Shown one piece after another: positions 1 to 9,228 of a DNA stretch of 64,000 nt. The notes beneath the pieces were generated by a model. That model saw only the letters and a list, made by a program, of their open reading frames with translations. It was not told where the DNA came from and searched no databases. Within the stretch, counting starts at the first letter, position 1, and every line of letters begins with the position of its first letter. The stretch lies in the NCBI GenBank assembly GCA_022711435.1, contig JAKLFB010000010.1:92352-156351 (forward strand). The letters are read 5' to 3'. The DNA comes from Verrucomicrobiota bacterium. Lineage in GTDB: Bacteria; Verrucomicrobiota; Verrucomicrobiia; Limisphaerales; UBA1319. The translations under genes were made by a program, and so were the position numbers.

Positions 1-298
1 CCCGCGACAGAGTCACCTCCACGCCGCATCGGTCGCAGACCACCCCCCGGTGCTTGATCCGCTTGTATTTCCCGCACGAGCACTCCCAGTCCTTGACGGG
101 GCCGAAGATGCGCTCGCAGAACAGCCCGCCCTTCTCCGGCTTGAAGGTCCGGTAATTGATCGTTTCGGGGTTCTTGACCTCCCCTTTGGACCAGGAGCGG
201 ATCGCCTCGGGCGAAGCCACGGAAATCCCGACAAAATCGACCTGGTTGACCTTCTCCAGGCCGAGCATCTCGCGCGCGTTTTCTTTGGTGCTGATCAT
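1..298 (-). CDS. rpoC: RNA polymerase beta' subunit, N-terminal part (cut by window edge)
   Basis: Encodes the start of the beta' subunit of RNA polymerase; only about 99 codons are in the window. The ATG is at 298 and the protein begins [10 protein letters not shown]. It carries the conserved N-terminal signature with the first zinc-site cysteines ([20 protein letters not shown]), as in bacterial RpoC. It follows rpoB by 37 bases, the usual rpoBC arrangement, and is surely cotranscribed with it. The downstream remainder, including the NADFDGD active-site loop, lies outside the window. Confidence 0.97.
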   Translation of the reverse strand, partial: MISTKENAREMLGLEKVNQVDFVGISVASPEAIRSWSKGEVKNPETINYRTFKPEKGGLFCERIFGPVKDWECSCGKYKRIKHRGVVCDRCGVEVTLSR

Positions 299-335
299 AA
301 CGGCAAGCGGTTCTTCCCCATCGTGCGGCCAGTCT

Positions 336-3300
336 TCACAGGGCGGCCAGAGCCGACGGCGTCGGCGGCTGGTCGAAGGGGCTCGTGTAGCTCACTTTGA
401 CGTCCAATCCCAGAGATTGCATCTCCTTGACCAGCACGTTGAACGACTCCGGCACTCCGGCCTCCAACGCGTTGTCTCCTTTCACGATGCTCTCGTAAAT
501 CCGGGTGCGCCCCTGCACGTCGTCGGACTTGACCGTGAGCAGCTCCTGCAGGGTGTAGGCCGCCCCGTAGGCCTCCATCGCCCACACCTCCATCTCCCCG
601 AAACGCTGGCCGCCATACTGCGCCTTGCCGCCCAGCGGCTGCTGCGTCACCAGCGAGTACGGGCCCACGGCCCGGGCGTGGATCTTGTCCGCCACCAGGT
701 GCCCGAGCTTCATCATGTAGATGTATCCCACCACCACTTCCTGATCGAATGGGTCTCCCGTCCGGCCGTCATAGAGGCGCGTCTTCCCGTGCTCGGCCAC
801 CAGCGGCTGCTCGCTCCGCTTCTTCTGCGCCTCCATCGCCTCCTTCAGATACTGCCGGATGTCCTTCTCCTTGATGCCGTCGAACACCGGGGTGGATATG
901 CGCAGCCCCAGCATCCGCGCCGCCCATCCCAGATGCGTCTCGAGCACCTGCCCCACGTTCATGCGCGAGGGCACGCCCAGCGGGTTCAAAACGATGTCCA
1001 CCGGAGTCCCGTCCGCCAGGAACGGCATGTCCTGCTCGGGCACGATCTTCGCCACGACACCTTTGTTGCCATGGCGGCCCGCCATCTTGTCGCCCACCGA
1101 GAGCTTCCGCTTGGACGCGATGAACACCTTCACCGACTTGATGATCCCGGGATCCACGTCATCGCCGGCCTCGATCCGGTCCAGCTCCTCGTCATGCTGC
1201 ATCTGCAGATCGTCGAACTTCTTCTTGTAGGATCCGATGATCTCGTTGATCTTGTTGCGGATGGGCGAGGGATCGATCTCGATCCGGTCGTAGACCCCCG
1301 CCAGCTTGCGCAGCAGCGTCTTGGTGATCTTCCGGTTGGCCGGAATGATGATCTCGCCCGTCTCCGAGTTGACCACGTCCAGCGGGATCTTCTCGCCCAG
1401 CAGGATGTTGCTCAGCGCCTCGGTCAGCTGCTCGCGCAGCTCCTCGGTCTTCGCCTTGAACTCGTCGAGCACCTGCTTGGCCGGCTTCTTCGCGTCCTCG
1501 GCCTCTTTCTCCCTGCGCTCGCTCTCGCGCTTGGCGGAGACCTTGACGTCCATGACGATTCCGTAGGTCCCCGAAGGCACCTTCAGCGAGGTGTCCTTCA
1601 CGTCGGCGGCTTTCTCGCCGAAGATCGCCCGGAGCAGCCGCTCCTCGGGCGCCAGCTCGGTCTCGCTCTTGGGCGTGATCTTGCCGACGAGGATGTCGCC
1701 GGGCTTGACCTCGGCCCCGACCCGGATGACCCCGTCCGGGCCCAGATTCGCGAGCGCCTCCTCCCCCACGTTCGGGATGTCCCGGGTGATCTCCTCCGGC
1801 CCCAGCTTGGTGTCCCGCGCCCCCACCTCGAACTCGTCCACGTGAATCGAGGTGAAGACGTCCTCCTTGACGATGCGCTCGCTGATCAGGATCGCGTCCT
1901 CGAAGTTGTAGCCGTTCCACGGCATGAAGGCCACCAGCACGTTGCGCCCCAGAGCCAGCTCGCCCCCGCTCGTGCAGGGCCCGTCAGCGATGACCTGCCC
2001 CTTCTTCACGGCGTCCCCGCGCCCGACCAGCACCTTCTGGTTGATGCAGGTGGCCGCGTTGGACCGCATGAACTTCCGGACCGGATAGATGTAGAGCCCG
2101 TGGTCCGGATCGGTCTTGAGCTTGCGGCGGGACTCGGGCATCTTGCCGTCGGGGGTGATGATGATGCGGTCGGCGGAGACGGAGGCGACCTTGCCCGCTT
2201 CCTCCGCGGCGATGACTGCGCACGAATCCCGCGCCACGCGATCCTCGAGCCCCGTGGCGACCAGCGGCGGCTCTGTCACCAGCAGCGGCACGGCCTGGCG
2301 CTGCATGTTCGAGCCCATCAGCGCCCGGTTCGCGTCGTCATGCTCGAGGAACGGGATCAGCCCCGCGGCCACGGACACCAACTGCTTGGGCGACACATCC
2401 ATGTAATCCACGCGGCCGGGCTCCACGTCCACGAAGTCGCCCTTGAACCGGCAGGGGACGCGCTCGGTCAAAAACCGCCCCTTGTCGTCGATCGGCGCGT
2501 TGGCCTGCGCGATGACAAACGGCTCCTCGCGATCGGCCGTCAGATACTCGATCTGCTGCGTGACCTTGCCCTTCTCCACTTTCCGGTAAGGGGTCTCGAT
2601 GAACCCGAAATCGTTCACCCGCGCAAACGTCGCCAGGGACGCGATCAGCCCGATGTTCGGACCTTCGGGGGTCTCGATCGGGCAGATCCGCCCGTAGTGC
2701 GACGGGTGGACGTCCCGCACCTCGAATCCGGCCCGGTCGCGCGACAGCCCGCCCGGCCCGAGCGCGGAGAGCCGCCGCTTGTGCGTCAGCTCGGCCAGGG
2801 GATTGATCTGGTCCATGAACTGCGAAAGCTGGCTCCGGCCGAAGAAGTCCCGGATGACCGCCGAGAGCGCCTTCGGGTTGATGAGCTTCTGGGGTGTCAT
2901 CGAATCGAGCCCCTGGTCGAAGAGAGTCATCCGTTCCTTGACCAGCCGCTCGGTGCGGGCCAGGCCCACTCGGCACTGGTTGGCCAGCAACTCGCCTACG
3001 GTTCGCACCCGGCGGCTTCCCAGGTGGTCGATGTCGTCGAGGCTTCCCTCCCCCTTCTTCAGCCGCAGCAGGTACTTGGTCGCCGCCACCAGGTCGTCCT
3101 TGGTCAGCACGCGGGTCGTCTCGTGGATCTTCAGCCCGAGCTTCTGGTTGATCTTGTATCGCCCGACCCGCCCCAGATCATACCGCTTCGGGTCGAAGAA
3201 GAGCCGCTTGATCAGCGCCCGCGCGTTGGCCGCTGTCGGCGGATCCCCCGGCCGGAGGCGGCGGTAGATGTCCTTGAGCGCCTCCTCCTCGTTCTTCGTC

Positions 3301-4181
3301 GGATCTTTCTTCAGGCACTTGATGATGATCCCGTCGTCGGATGCCGTGTCGACCAGGCGGATGCGGGTGATGCCCAGCTCGGCGATCTGCCGCAACGCCA
3401 CCTTCGACAGCGGCTCGAACGCCCGCGCCACCGGCGCGTTCTTGCTCGGGTCGACCGCATCCTCGATCAGCACCTTGTTCTGCAGGTTCTCGAGCGCCTC
3501 CGCCTGCTTGATCGTCATCTCCTCGATCTCGTAAAAGAGCTTGAGGATGTCCGCGTCCGAGCTGGAGCCGAGCGCGCGGAAGAAGGTCGTCGTCAGAAAC
3601 TTCCGGCGCCGCTTCTTGCGGTCGAGGTAGACGTAGAGCAGATCGCTGGTGTCGAACTGGGCCTCGTACCACGAGCCCCGGTCGGGGATGATCCGGAAGG
3701 AGTGCAGGATCTTGCCGTTGGGATGCTGCGCGGCCTCGAAGGCCAGGCCGGGCGATCGATGGAGCTGGCTGACGATCACCCGCTCGGCCCCGTTGATCAC
3801 AAAGGTCCCCTGGGGCGTCATGAGCGGCAGCTCACCCATGAACACCTTCTCCTCTTTGGTCCCTGTCTCGTCCTTGAGCTGGAACGTCACGTGGAGCGGC
3901 GCGCCGTAGGTCAATCCCTCCCGCAAACACTCGAGCCAATCGCTCTTGGGCTCCCCAATCTCGTAGCTGTGAAAGTCCAGCACCACCTTCCCGTCGTAGC
4001 TCTCGATCGGAAACACCTCGGTGAACACGGCCTGCAGACCGGCGTTCTTTCGCCGCGAGGGCGCCGCATCCGACTGCAGAAACTCCCGGTAGGAATTGAT
4101 CTGCAGCTCGATCAGGTTCGGCGGGGCCAGAACTTCTTTGATCTTACCAAAATTGATCCGTTCCGATGCGCGTGCTGGCAT
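336..4181 (-). CDS. rpoB: RNA polymerase beta subunit
   Basis: Catalytic beta subunit of RNA polymerase, 1281 residues from the chosen ATG. The rifampicin-pocket region is canonical: a SQFMDQ stretch, then [13 protein letters not shown] and [15 protein letters not shown], so the usual D516, H526 and S531 (E. coli numbering) are present, although the residue equivalent to N518 is Ile. Near the C-terminus the conserved [15 protein letters not shown] block is intact. A charged, probably coiled-coil insertion ([17 protein letters not shown]) sits in the middle of the protein. An in-frame TTG at 4241 would add 20 residues with no family similarity; I prefer the ATG at 4181, which starts [15 protein letters not shown] terminator-like hairpin separates rpoB from rplL. 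Confidence 0.97.
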   Translation of the reverse strand: MPARASERINFGKIKEVLAPPNLIELQINSYREFLQSDAAPSRRKNAGLQAVFTEVFPIESYDGKVVLDFHSYEIGEPKSDWLECLREGLTYGAPLHVTFQLKDETGTKEEKVFMGELPLMTPQGTFVINGAERVIVSQLHRSPGLAFEAAQHPNGKILHSFRIIPDRGSWYEAQFDTSDLLYVYLDRKKRRRKFLTTTFFRALGSSSDADILKLFYEIEEMTIKQAEALENLQNKVLIEDAVDPSKNAPVARAFEPLSKVALRQIAELGITRIRLVDTASDDGIIIKCLKKDPTKNEEEALKDIYRRLRPGDPPTAANARALIKRLFFDPKRYDLGRVGRYKINQKLGLKIHETTRVLTKDDLVAATKYLLRLKKGEGSLDDIDHLGSRRVRTVGELLANQCRVGLARTERLVKERMTLFDQGLDSMTPQKLINPKALSAVIRDFFGRSQLSQFMDQINPLAELTHKRRLSALGPGGLSRDRAGFEVRDVHPSHYGRICPIETPEGPNIGLIASLATFARVNDFGFIETPYRKVEKGKVTQQIEYLTADREEPFVIAQANAPIDDKGRFLTERVPCRFKGDFVDVEPGRVDYMDVSPKQLVSVAAGLIPFLEHDDANRALMGSNMQRQAVPLLVTEPPLVATGLEDRVARDSCAVIAAEEAGKVASVSADRIIITPDGKMPESRRKLKTDPDHGLYIYPVRKFMRSNAATCINQKVLVGRGDAVKKGQVIADGPCTSGGELALGRNVLVAFMPWNGYNFEDAILISERIVKEDVFTSIHVDEFEVGARDTKLGPEEITRDIPNVGEEALANLGPDGVIRVGAEVKPGDILVGKITPKSETELAPEERLLRAIFGEKAADVKDTSLKVPSGTYGIVMDVKVSAKRESERREKEAEDAKKPAKQVLDEFKAKTEELREQLTEALSNILLGEKIPLDVVNSETGEIIIPANRKITKTLLRKLAGVYDRIEIDPSPIRNKINEIIGSYKKKFDDLQMQHDEELDRIEAGDDVDPGIIKSVKVFIASKRKLSVGDKMAGRHGNKGVVAKIVPEQDMPFLADGTPVDIVLNPLGVPSRMNVGQVLETHLGWAARMLGLRISTPVFDGIKEKDIRQYLKEAMEAQKKRSEQPLVAEHGKTRLYDGRTGDPFDQEVVVGYIYMMKLGHLVADKIHARAVGPYSLVTQQPLGGKAQYGGQRFGEMEVWAMEAYGAAYTLQELLTVKSDDVQGRTRIYESIVKGDNALEAGVPESFNVLVKEMQSLGLDVKVSYTSPFDQPPTPSALAAL

Positions 4182-4355
4182 GTTCTTGTCCGCGGTTGCT
4201 GCCGGAGATTCACTGCCCGGCGACGATTGACGACTCCCCAAATACGCTGCCCGCCCGGAATCCCGCTCTGCGCCTGGACTCCGCCCGGGCTTGCCATGGC
4301 CACCCCCCGCTTCGCCCCCCGACCCTCATGCCCGGCCGGCGGAGGCTGCCTTCGG

Positions 4356-4389
4356 AAAAACCGGGCGCGGGGGATCCGCCCCCGCGCCC
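4356..4389 (-). terminator. Attenuator-like hairpin between rplL and rpoB
   Basis: On the minus strand an 11-bp perfect GC-rich stem (4363-4373 pairing with 4379-4389, five-base loop) is followed by GG and five T residues. This is a rho-independent terminator shape lying just after rplL and about 175 bases before the rpoB start. In E. coli a partial terminator at this place lowers rpoBC expression relative to the ribosomal protein genes; the same role is inferred here. Confidence 0.7.
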
Positions 4390-4399
4390 GATGCGATAT

Positions 4400-4783
4400 C
4401 TACTTGAGCTCGACCTTCGCTCCGGCATCCTCGAGCTTCTTCTTGGCTGCCTCGGCATCGGCCTTGTTGGCGCCTTCCAGGATCGGCTTGGGCGCCTCCT
4501 CGACCAGCTTCTTGGCCTCGGCCAGCCCCAGGCCGGCCTTGATCTCCCGCACCGCCTTGATCACGGCGATCTTCTTGTCCGAGGGTGCGGACGCCAGGAT
4601 CACGTCAAAAGTGGTTTTCGCCTCCGCCTCGGGCGCTGCCGCAGCCGGGCCGGCCGCCGCCGCCACCGCTATGGGCGCCGCCGCCGAAACCCCCCATGCC
4701 GCCTCAAGCTTCTTCACCAGCTCTGCAGCCTCGATCACTGTCAGTTTGCTCAGTTGCTCAACAATCGTTTCTAGCTCAGCCAT
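4400..4783 (-). CDS. rplL: 50S ribosomal protein L7/L12
   Basis: Stalk protein that recruits translational GTPases to the ribosome, 127 residues. It has the N-terminal dimerisation region ([19 protein letters not shown]), an Ala/Pro-rich hinge at about residues 38-55, and the C-terminal domain with AVIKAVREI and [17 protein letters not shown]. The ATG at 4783 is preferred over a GTG at 4807 because a GAAGGTG ribosome binding sequence lies just upstream and the resulting length matches the family. It follows rplJ in the usual L10-L12 pair. Confidence 0.96.
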   Translation of the reverse strand: MAELETIVEQLSKLTVIEAAELVKKLEAAWGVSAAAPIAVAAAAGPAAAAPEAEAKTTFDVILASAPSDKKIAVIKAVREIKAGLGLAEAKKLVEEAPKPILEGANKADAEAAKKKLEDAGAKVELK

Positions 4784-4908
4784 ATGCACCTTCGTTGTCG
4801 TCGCCACCCGCTTTCGCGGATGAATTAAGCCGGCGCCCGGCCAGCCGACGGTTCAGTCATTGTGTTGTTTCCAGCTCGCGGGGCGATGCCCGGAACCGAA
4901 ATCGTTCT

Positions 4909-5421
4909 TCATTCGGCCTTGTCCGCTCGGGCCTGCAGCACCCGGGCGACCTGTTGCCCCGGCGCCCGCAAGACTTGGACCAGCCGCGTCGCGGGCGTGT
5001 TCAACAGCCCCAGCAGCTGCGCCCGCAGGATCTCCAGCGGCGGCAGGTCGGCCAGCTGAACCAGCTCGGCCGCCTCCAGCCGCTGCGCATCCAGGTAGCC
5101 GAACTGGATGGCCGGACGCTCGAACTCGGCCCGGAAGGTCTTCAGGACCTTGGCCGCCGCGGCGATGTCCTGCCGCCCGGTGACCGCGGCCAGCTGGCCC
5201 GTCAGGGCATCTCCCAGGCCGGGCAATCCCGCCTCGCGAACCGCCCGGTCGAACATCGCATTCTTGATGACATGGATCTCCGCCCCTGTCTTCGCCAGCC
5301 TCCGGCGCAGCTCGTTGAAATGGGGCACCTTCATCCCGCGATAGTCCGCCAGAATGAAGAAAGGCGAGTTCTTCAGCCGGTTTAAATACTCGCTGGTTAT
5401 CAGTTGTTTTTCGGCGCGCAT
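4909..5421 (-). CDS. rplJ: 50S ribosomal protein L10
   Basis: Base of the L7/L12 stalk, 170 residues, typical length. It has the L10 N-terminal fold (LADYRGMKVPHFNELRRRL, then HVIKNAMFDRA) and a C-terminal helix that binds L12 dimers. A good ribosome binding sequence (GGAGAGG) precedes the ATG at 5421. About 125 bases separate it from rplL. In many bacteria L10-L12 represses its own operon by binding the rplJ leader; the 24-base gap to rplA here leaves little room for a long leader. Confidence 0.96.
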   Translation of the reverse strand: MRAEKQLITSEYLNRLKNSPFFILADYRGMKVPHFNELRRRLAKTGAEIHVIKNAMFDRAVREAGLPGLGDALTGQLAAVTGRQDIAAAAKVLKTFRAEFERPAIQFGYLDAQRLEAAELVQLADLPPLEILRAQLLGLLNTPATRLVQVLRAPGQQVARVLQARADKAE

Positions 5422-5445
5422 ATCCTCTCCATTCGCTCGGGGCCG

Positions 5446-6144
5446 TCAGGCCGCAGCCATAAACTCCCGCACATCCACCCGAACCGGCGGGCTCATGGTG
5501 GCCGACACGGTGCAGCTCCGGATGAAGACACCCCGCACGCTGGCCGGCCGGGCCTTGACGACGGCTCGAATCACCGACTGGGCATTCTCCAGAATCTGGT
5601 CGGGGGAGAAGCCCACCTTGCCGACCGGGACCTGCACGTTGGCGCCCTTGTCCACCTTGAACTCGACGCGGCCGGCCTTGAGCTCCTTGATCGCCTTGGC
5701 GGTATCCTCGGTCACCGTGCCGGTCTTGGGATTGGGCATCAGGCCGCGTGGGCCCAGGACCTTCCCCAGCTTGCGGACCTCGCTCATCGCCTCCGGCGTA
5801 GCGATAGCCACGTCAAAGTCGGTCCATCCCTCGGTGCATTTCTTGATCAGCTCGTCGAAACCGACATGCTCGGCGCCGGCCTGGCGGGCCGCCTCGGCGG
5901 CCGGCCCCTCCTTCGCGAACACCAGGACGCGGACCGTCCTGCCCGTGCCGTGCGGCAGGGCCACCGTCCCGCGCACCATCTGGTCCGACTGCCGGGGGTC
6001 CACCCCGAGATGAAACGCCAGATCCACCGTCTCGTTGAACTTGGCCCGCGGGAACTTGGCCAGGATCTCGACCGCGGTCTTCAGGGGATACTGCTTGCTC
6101 GGATCCACGAGCGTGAGGGCTTTCCGATAACGTTTGCTGGGCAT
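5446..6144 (-). CDS. rplA: 50S ribosomal protein L1
   Basis: Large-subunit protein of the mobile L1 stalk involved in E-site tRNA release, 232 residues, typical. Seen motifs include the MPSKRYRKAL start, FNETVDLAFHLGVDPRQSDQ and the late GLMPNPKTGTVT segment, the classic L1 signature. The gene sits between rplK and rplJ in the standard order and strand. L1 is an autogenous repressor of the rplKA message in E. coli; nothing specific for that could be read here. Confidence 0.97.
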   Translation of the reverse strand: MPSKRYRKALTLVDPSKQYPLKTAVEILAKFPRAKFNETVDLAFHLGVDPRQSDQMVRGTVALPHGTGRTVRVLVFAKEGPAAEAARQAGAEHVGFDELIKKCTEGWTDFDVAIATPEAMSEVRKLGKVLGPRGLMPNPKTGTVTEDTAKAIKELKAGRVEFKVDKGANVQVPVGKVGFSPDQILENAQSVIRAVVKARPASVRGVFIRSCTVSATMSPPVRVDVREFMAAA

Positions 6145-6189
6145 GGTAGGGATGCGGTGCGAACGAGCCGAGGCTCTCCCGCGTTGGGG

Positions 6190-6615
6190 TTAATCGACGA
6201 CGTCAAGGCCCATGCTCCGGGCCGTGCCGGCCACGATCCGAACCGCCATCTCGTCGTTCGTGGCGTTCAGATCCTTGGACTTGAGCTTGACGATGTCGAG
6301 AATCTGCTTGCGCGTCACCTTGCCGACCTTCTCCTTGTTGGGGGATTTGGAGCCGGTGGCGATGCCCGCCGCCTTCTTGAGCAGGACCGCCGCCGGGGGT
6401 GACTTGGTGATGTAGGTGAAGGACTTGTCCTGGTAGACCGTGATCACGACCGGGATGATCATGCCGGCCTGGTCGCGCGTCGCCGCGTTGAAATCCTTGC
6501 AGAAGGCCATGATGTTCACACCATGCTGGCCCAGGGCGGGCCCCACCGGCGGCGCCGGATTGGCCTGCCCCGCCGGGATCTGCAGTTTGATCTGTCCAAC
6601 AACCTTCTTCGCCAT
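6190..6615 (-). CDS. rplK: 50S ribosomal protein L11
   Basis: Protein of the GTPase-associated centre, 141 residues, the usual length. The N-terminal domain has [20 protein letters not shown] followed by [14 protein letters not shown], and the C-terminal rRNA-binding domain ends [12 protein letters not shown]. The gene begins 10 bases after nusG stops, with a short AGG-type binding site. It belongs to the nusG-rplK-rplA-rplJ-rplL run. Confidence 0.97.
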   Translation of the reverse strand: MAKKVVGQIKLQIPAGQANPAPPVGPALGQHGVNIMAFCKDFNAATRDQAGMIIPVVITVYQDKSFTYITKSPPAAVLLKKAAGIATGSKSPNKEKVGKVTRKQILDIVKLKSKDLNATNDEMAVRIVAGTARSMGLDVVD

Positions 6616-6625
6616 AAAACCTGTG

Positions 6626-7174
6626 CTATGCCTTTTCGACCTGCCAGTACTCGAGCTCCACCGGCGTGTTCCGGCCGAATATGTTCACTGTCACTTTCAG
6701 CTTGCCGCGCTCCGGCTCGATCTCCTCGATCACACCGCTGAAATTCAAGAACGGGCCGTCGTTGATCTTGACGGTCTCGCCCACCTCGAAATTGACCTTC
6801 GGCTTCTCGTGCTCTTCCGATTCAGAGACCTGGACCTTGATGAGCTCGATCTCCTCCGTCGCCGCCGGCGCAGGGCGCTCCCCCCCGACGAAGCCGATGA
6901 TCCCTTGCGTGTCCCGGATGAAATACCACGGCTTCTCGATCACCCGCTGGTTCTCGTCCAGCAGCTGCATCTGGATGAAGACGTAGCCCGGATAGAGCTT
7001 CCGGGTGGTGACGGTCTTCTTGCCGTTGCGCACCTCGGCCACCCGCTCCATCGGGACCAGCACCTCCTGGATATAATCCTCCATCTCCTCGGCTCGGAGG
7101 CGCTTCTCGATGCTCTCTTTGACCTTCTGCTCCTGCCCGGCCAAAGTGTGCAGGACAAACCACTGGCTTTTCAT
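6626..7174 (-). CDS. nusG: Transcription termination/antitermination factor NusG
   Basis: Processivity factor that binds RNA polymerase and links it to Rho or the ribosome, 182 residues, close to the E. coli length. The NGN domain begins [20 protein letters not shown] and contains [10 protein letters not shown] and [16 protein letters not shown]; the C-terminal KOW domain contains [18 protein letters not shown]. It lies between secE and rplK, 22 bases after secE, as in most bacteria. Confidence 0.97.
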   Translation of the reverse strand: MKSQWFVLHTLAGQEQKVKESIEKRLRAEEMEDYIQEVLVPMERVAEVRNGKKTVTTRKLYPGYVFIQMQLLDENQRVIEKPWYFIRDTQGIIGFVGGERPAPAATEEIELIKVQVSESEEHEKPKVNFEVGETVKINDGPFLNFSGVIEEIEPERGKLKVTVNIFGRNTPVELEYWQVEKA

Positions 7175-7196
7175 CTATCGATCGCCCGGCCTTGTT

Positions 7197-7457
7197 CTAC
7201 ATTACCGATCGCACCGCCACCGTGATGACAAAATCCACCCCCATGGTGAACAGACCCAGGAGCGCGATCGTCACCACGATCACGACGGTCGAGCCCTTGA
7301 GCTCCTCCCGGGTTGGCCACGTGCACTTGCGCAGCTCCTCCCGGGTCTCCGCCACGAAGGCCGCGAGACGCTTCAGATGCCCCGCATACCATGCGTAGCC
7401 GAAAGCCGCGCCCAGCACCACGATCCATACCAACAGCGAAACGATTTCTTTGTTCAC
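7197..7457 (-). CDS. secE: Preprotein translocase subunit SecE
   Basis: Small membrane subunit of the SecYEG channel, 86 residues. It has an N-terminal hydrophobic segment (about residues 5-25), the conserved cytoplasmic amphipathic motif ELRKCTWPTREEL, and a C-terminal membrane segment (about 56-78), the two-helix form. It directly precedes nusG and follows tRNA-Ser by 11 bases, so it is probably released from the tRNA-tuf-tRNA transcript by tRNA processing. Confidence 0.93.
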   Translation of the reverse strand: MNKEIVSLLVWIVVLGAAFGYAWYAGHLKRLAAFVAETREELRKCTWPTREELKGSTVVIVVTIALLGLFTMGVDFVITVAVRSVM

Positions 7458-7468
7458 TTGTCGCCTTC

Positions 7469-7557
7469 TGGCGGAGGGGGGGGGATTCGAACCCCCGAAG
7501 GGTGATCCCCTTAGCGGTTTTCAAGACCGCCGCAATCAACCACTCTGCCACCCCTCC
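7469..7557 (-). tRNA. tRNA-Ser (anticodon TGA)
   Basis: The minus strand folds into a class II tRNA of 89 nt with a 7-bp acceptor stem (GGAGGGG with CCCCTCC), a long variable arm, an anticodon stem GCGGT/ACCGC around a CTTGAAA loop (anticodon TGA), a GGTTCGAATCC T-arm and an encoded CCA end. It lies between tRNA-Trp and secE, an extra tRNA compared with the common tuf-trnW-secE order. Confidence 0.95.
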
Positions 7558-7574
7558 GATCCCACGATTCTGCC

Positions 7575-7650
7575 TGGCAGGGCGGGAGGGACTCGAACCC
7601 CCAACCGACGGTTTTGGAGACCGCTACTCTACCAATTGAGCTACCGCCCT
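7575..7650 (-). tRNA. tRNA-Trp (anticodon CCA)
   Basis: A 76-nt cloverleaf on the minus strand: acceptor AGGGCGG/CCGCCCT, D-arm TAGCTCAATTGGTAGAG, anticodon loop CTCCAAA (anticodon CCA), T-arm GGTTCGAGTCC and encoded CCA. It sits between tuf and secE, its widely conserved position. Confidence 0.96.
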
Positions 7651-7691
7651 GACCGGCCGGCCCGCCGCGGGCCAGCCTGGCCGCCTTTCGA

Positions 7692-8882
7692 CTATTCCAC
7701 GATGTCGGATATGCGCCCCGCCCCGATGGTCCTGCCCCCCTCGCGAATCGCGAACCGCTGCGTCCGCTCCATCGCCACCGGTGCGATCAGGTCCACATCC
7801 ACCGACACGTTGTCGCCCGGCATGACCATCTCCACCCCCTCCGGCAGGGTGATGTTCCCCGTCACGTCTGTCGTCCGGAAATAAAACTGCGGACGATACT
7901 TGTTGAAGAACGGGGTGTGCCGGCCGCCTTCTTCCTTCGAGAGCACATAGACCTCGGCCTTGAACCGGGTATGCGGAGTGATCGTGCCGGGCTTGGCCAG
8001 CACCATGCCCCGCTCGACCTCCTCCTTCTTCGTCCCCCGCAGCAGCACGCCCACGTTGTCGCCGGCGGTCGCCTTGTCCAGGATCTTGCGGAACATCTCG
8101 ATGTCCGTCGCCACGGTCTTGCGGGTCTCCTTGAGGCCGACGATCTCGACTTCCTGCATGCGGTTGAGCTCGCCCCGCTCGACGCGGCCCGTGACCACCG
8201 TGCCCCGGCCCTCGATGTTGAACACGTCCTCGATGCTCATCAGGAACGGCTTGTCCATCTCCCGCATCGGCAGCGGCACATTCGCGTCCACCGCCTTGAG
8301 CAGCTCGTCGATCGACTTGATCCCCTCGGGCGTCCCCGCCAGCGCCTCCTTCGCGCTGCCCCTCACGATCGGAGTTTTCTCGCCCGGAAAATTATACTTG
8401 GTCAGCAGGTCCCTCAGCTCCATGTCCACCAGCTCCAGCAAGTCCGGATCGTCCACCAGGTCCACCTTGTTCAGATAGACCACGATGGCCGGCACCCCCA
8501 CTTGGCGCGCCAGCAGAATGTGCTCCCGGGTCTGCGGCATCGGCCCCTCCGCCGCATCCACCACCAGGATGGCGCCATCCATCTGCGCCGCGCCGGTGAT
8601 CATGTTCTTGATGTAGTCGGCGTGGCCGGGGCAGTCGATGTGCGCGTAGTGCCGCTGCTCGCTCTCGTACTCGACGTGGGACACGGCGATGGTCACCGTC
8701 TTGGTCTCGTCCCGCACGGTGCCGCCCTTGGTGATGTCGCTGTAGGAAATGGCCTTGGCCATGTTCCTCACCGACTGCACCTTCACGATCGCCGCCGTCA
8801 GCGTCGATTTCCCATGGTCAATGTGACCGATCGTCCCCACATTTACATGCGGCTTCGTCCTTTGAAACGCTTCTTTTGCCAT
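7692..8882 (-). CDS. tuf: Elongation factor Tu
   Basis: GTPase that delivers aminoacyl-tRNA to the ribosome, 396 residues. The P-loop is GHIDHGKST (residues 19-27), followed by [29 protein letters not shown] and the beta-barrel domains with [12 protein letters not shown] and [14 protein letters not shown]. The effector loop is odd: instead of the near-universal APEEKARGITIN it reads [17 protein letters not shown], two residues longer than E. coli's loop and lacking the RG before the Mg-binding Thr. An AGGA binding site precedes the ATG. It is cotranscribed with the flanking tRNAs. The only tuf copy seen in this window. Confidence 0.97.
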   Translation of the reverse strand: MAKEAFQRTKPHVNVGTIGHIDHGKSTLTAAIVKVQSVRNMAKAISYSDITKGGTVRDETKTVTIAVSHVEYESEQRHYAHIDCPGHADYIKNMITGAAQMDGAILVVDAAEGPMPQTREHILLARQVGVPAIVVYLNKVDLVDDPDLLELVDMELRDLLTKYNFPGEKTPIVRGSAKEALAGTPEGIKSIDELLKAVDANVPLPMREMDKPFLMSIEDVFNIEGRGTVVTGRVERGELNRMQEVEIVGLKETRKTVATDIEMFRKILDKATAGDNVGVLLRGTKKEEVERGMVLAKPGTITPHTRFKAEVYVLSKEEGGRHTPFFNKYRPQFYFRTTDVTGNITLPEGVEMVMPGDNVSVDVDLIAPVAMERTQRFAIREGGRTIGAGRISDIVE

Positions 8883-8928
8883 TGCGATTCCTGCTCGTTG
8901 TTTTTTTAGATTGTTCCGTCTAAAAACC

Positions 8929-9004
<76 letters not shown>

Positions 9005-9228
9005 GTCGCCGTATTCTTCGCCTCGATCATCTCTCTCAAACAACAGACAACCGCTCGCCCTTGGCTCCATTCTTAAAAACCAAGAGTGTCGGCTTCAATC
9101 CTACCCCGATCAAGTAATGCAAACCGGACTTTCACACTACGGATTCCTCCGGGCTGTGTCAAAAGGTTTCTGCAAAGTTTTTTGAAGCCTTTCTCCGCCG
9201 CAGGCAACCGCGCGAGATCCCCTCCTTT

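Noticed and set aside
4182..4241. N-terminal extension of RpoB from a TTG start
   Set aside because: The added residues are not like RpoB, and the ATG at 4181 gives the family N-terminus.
156..4823. A 1555-codon open frame on the plus strand across the rpoB region
   Set aside because: It is antisense to rpoB, rplL and intergenic DNA, has no family motif and arises from high-GC codon bias on the other strand.
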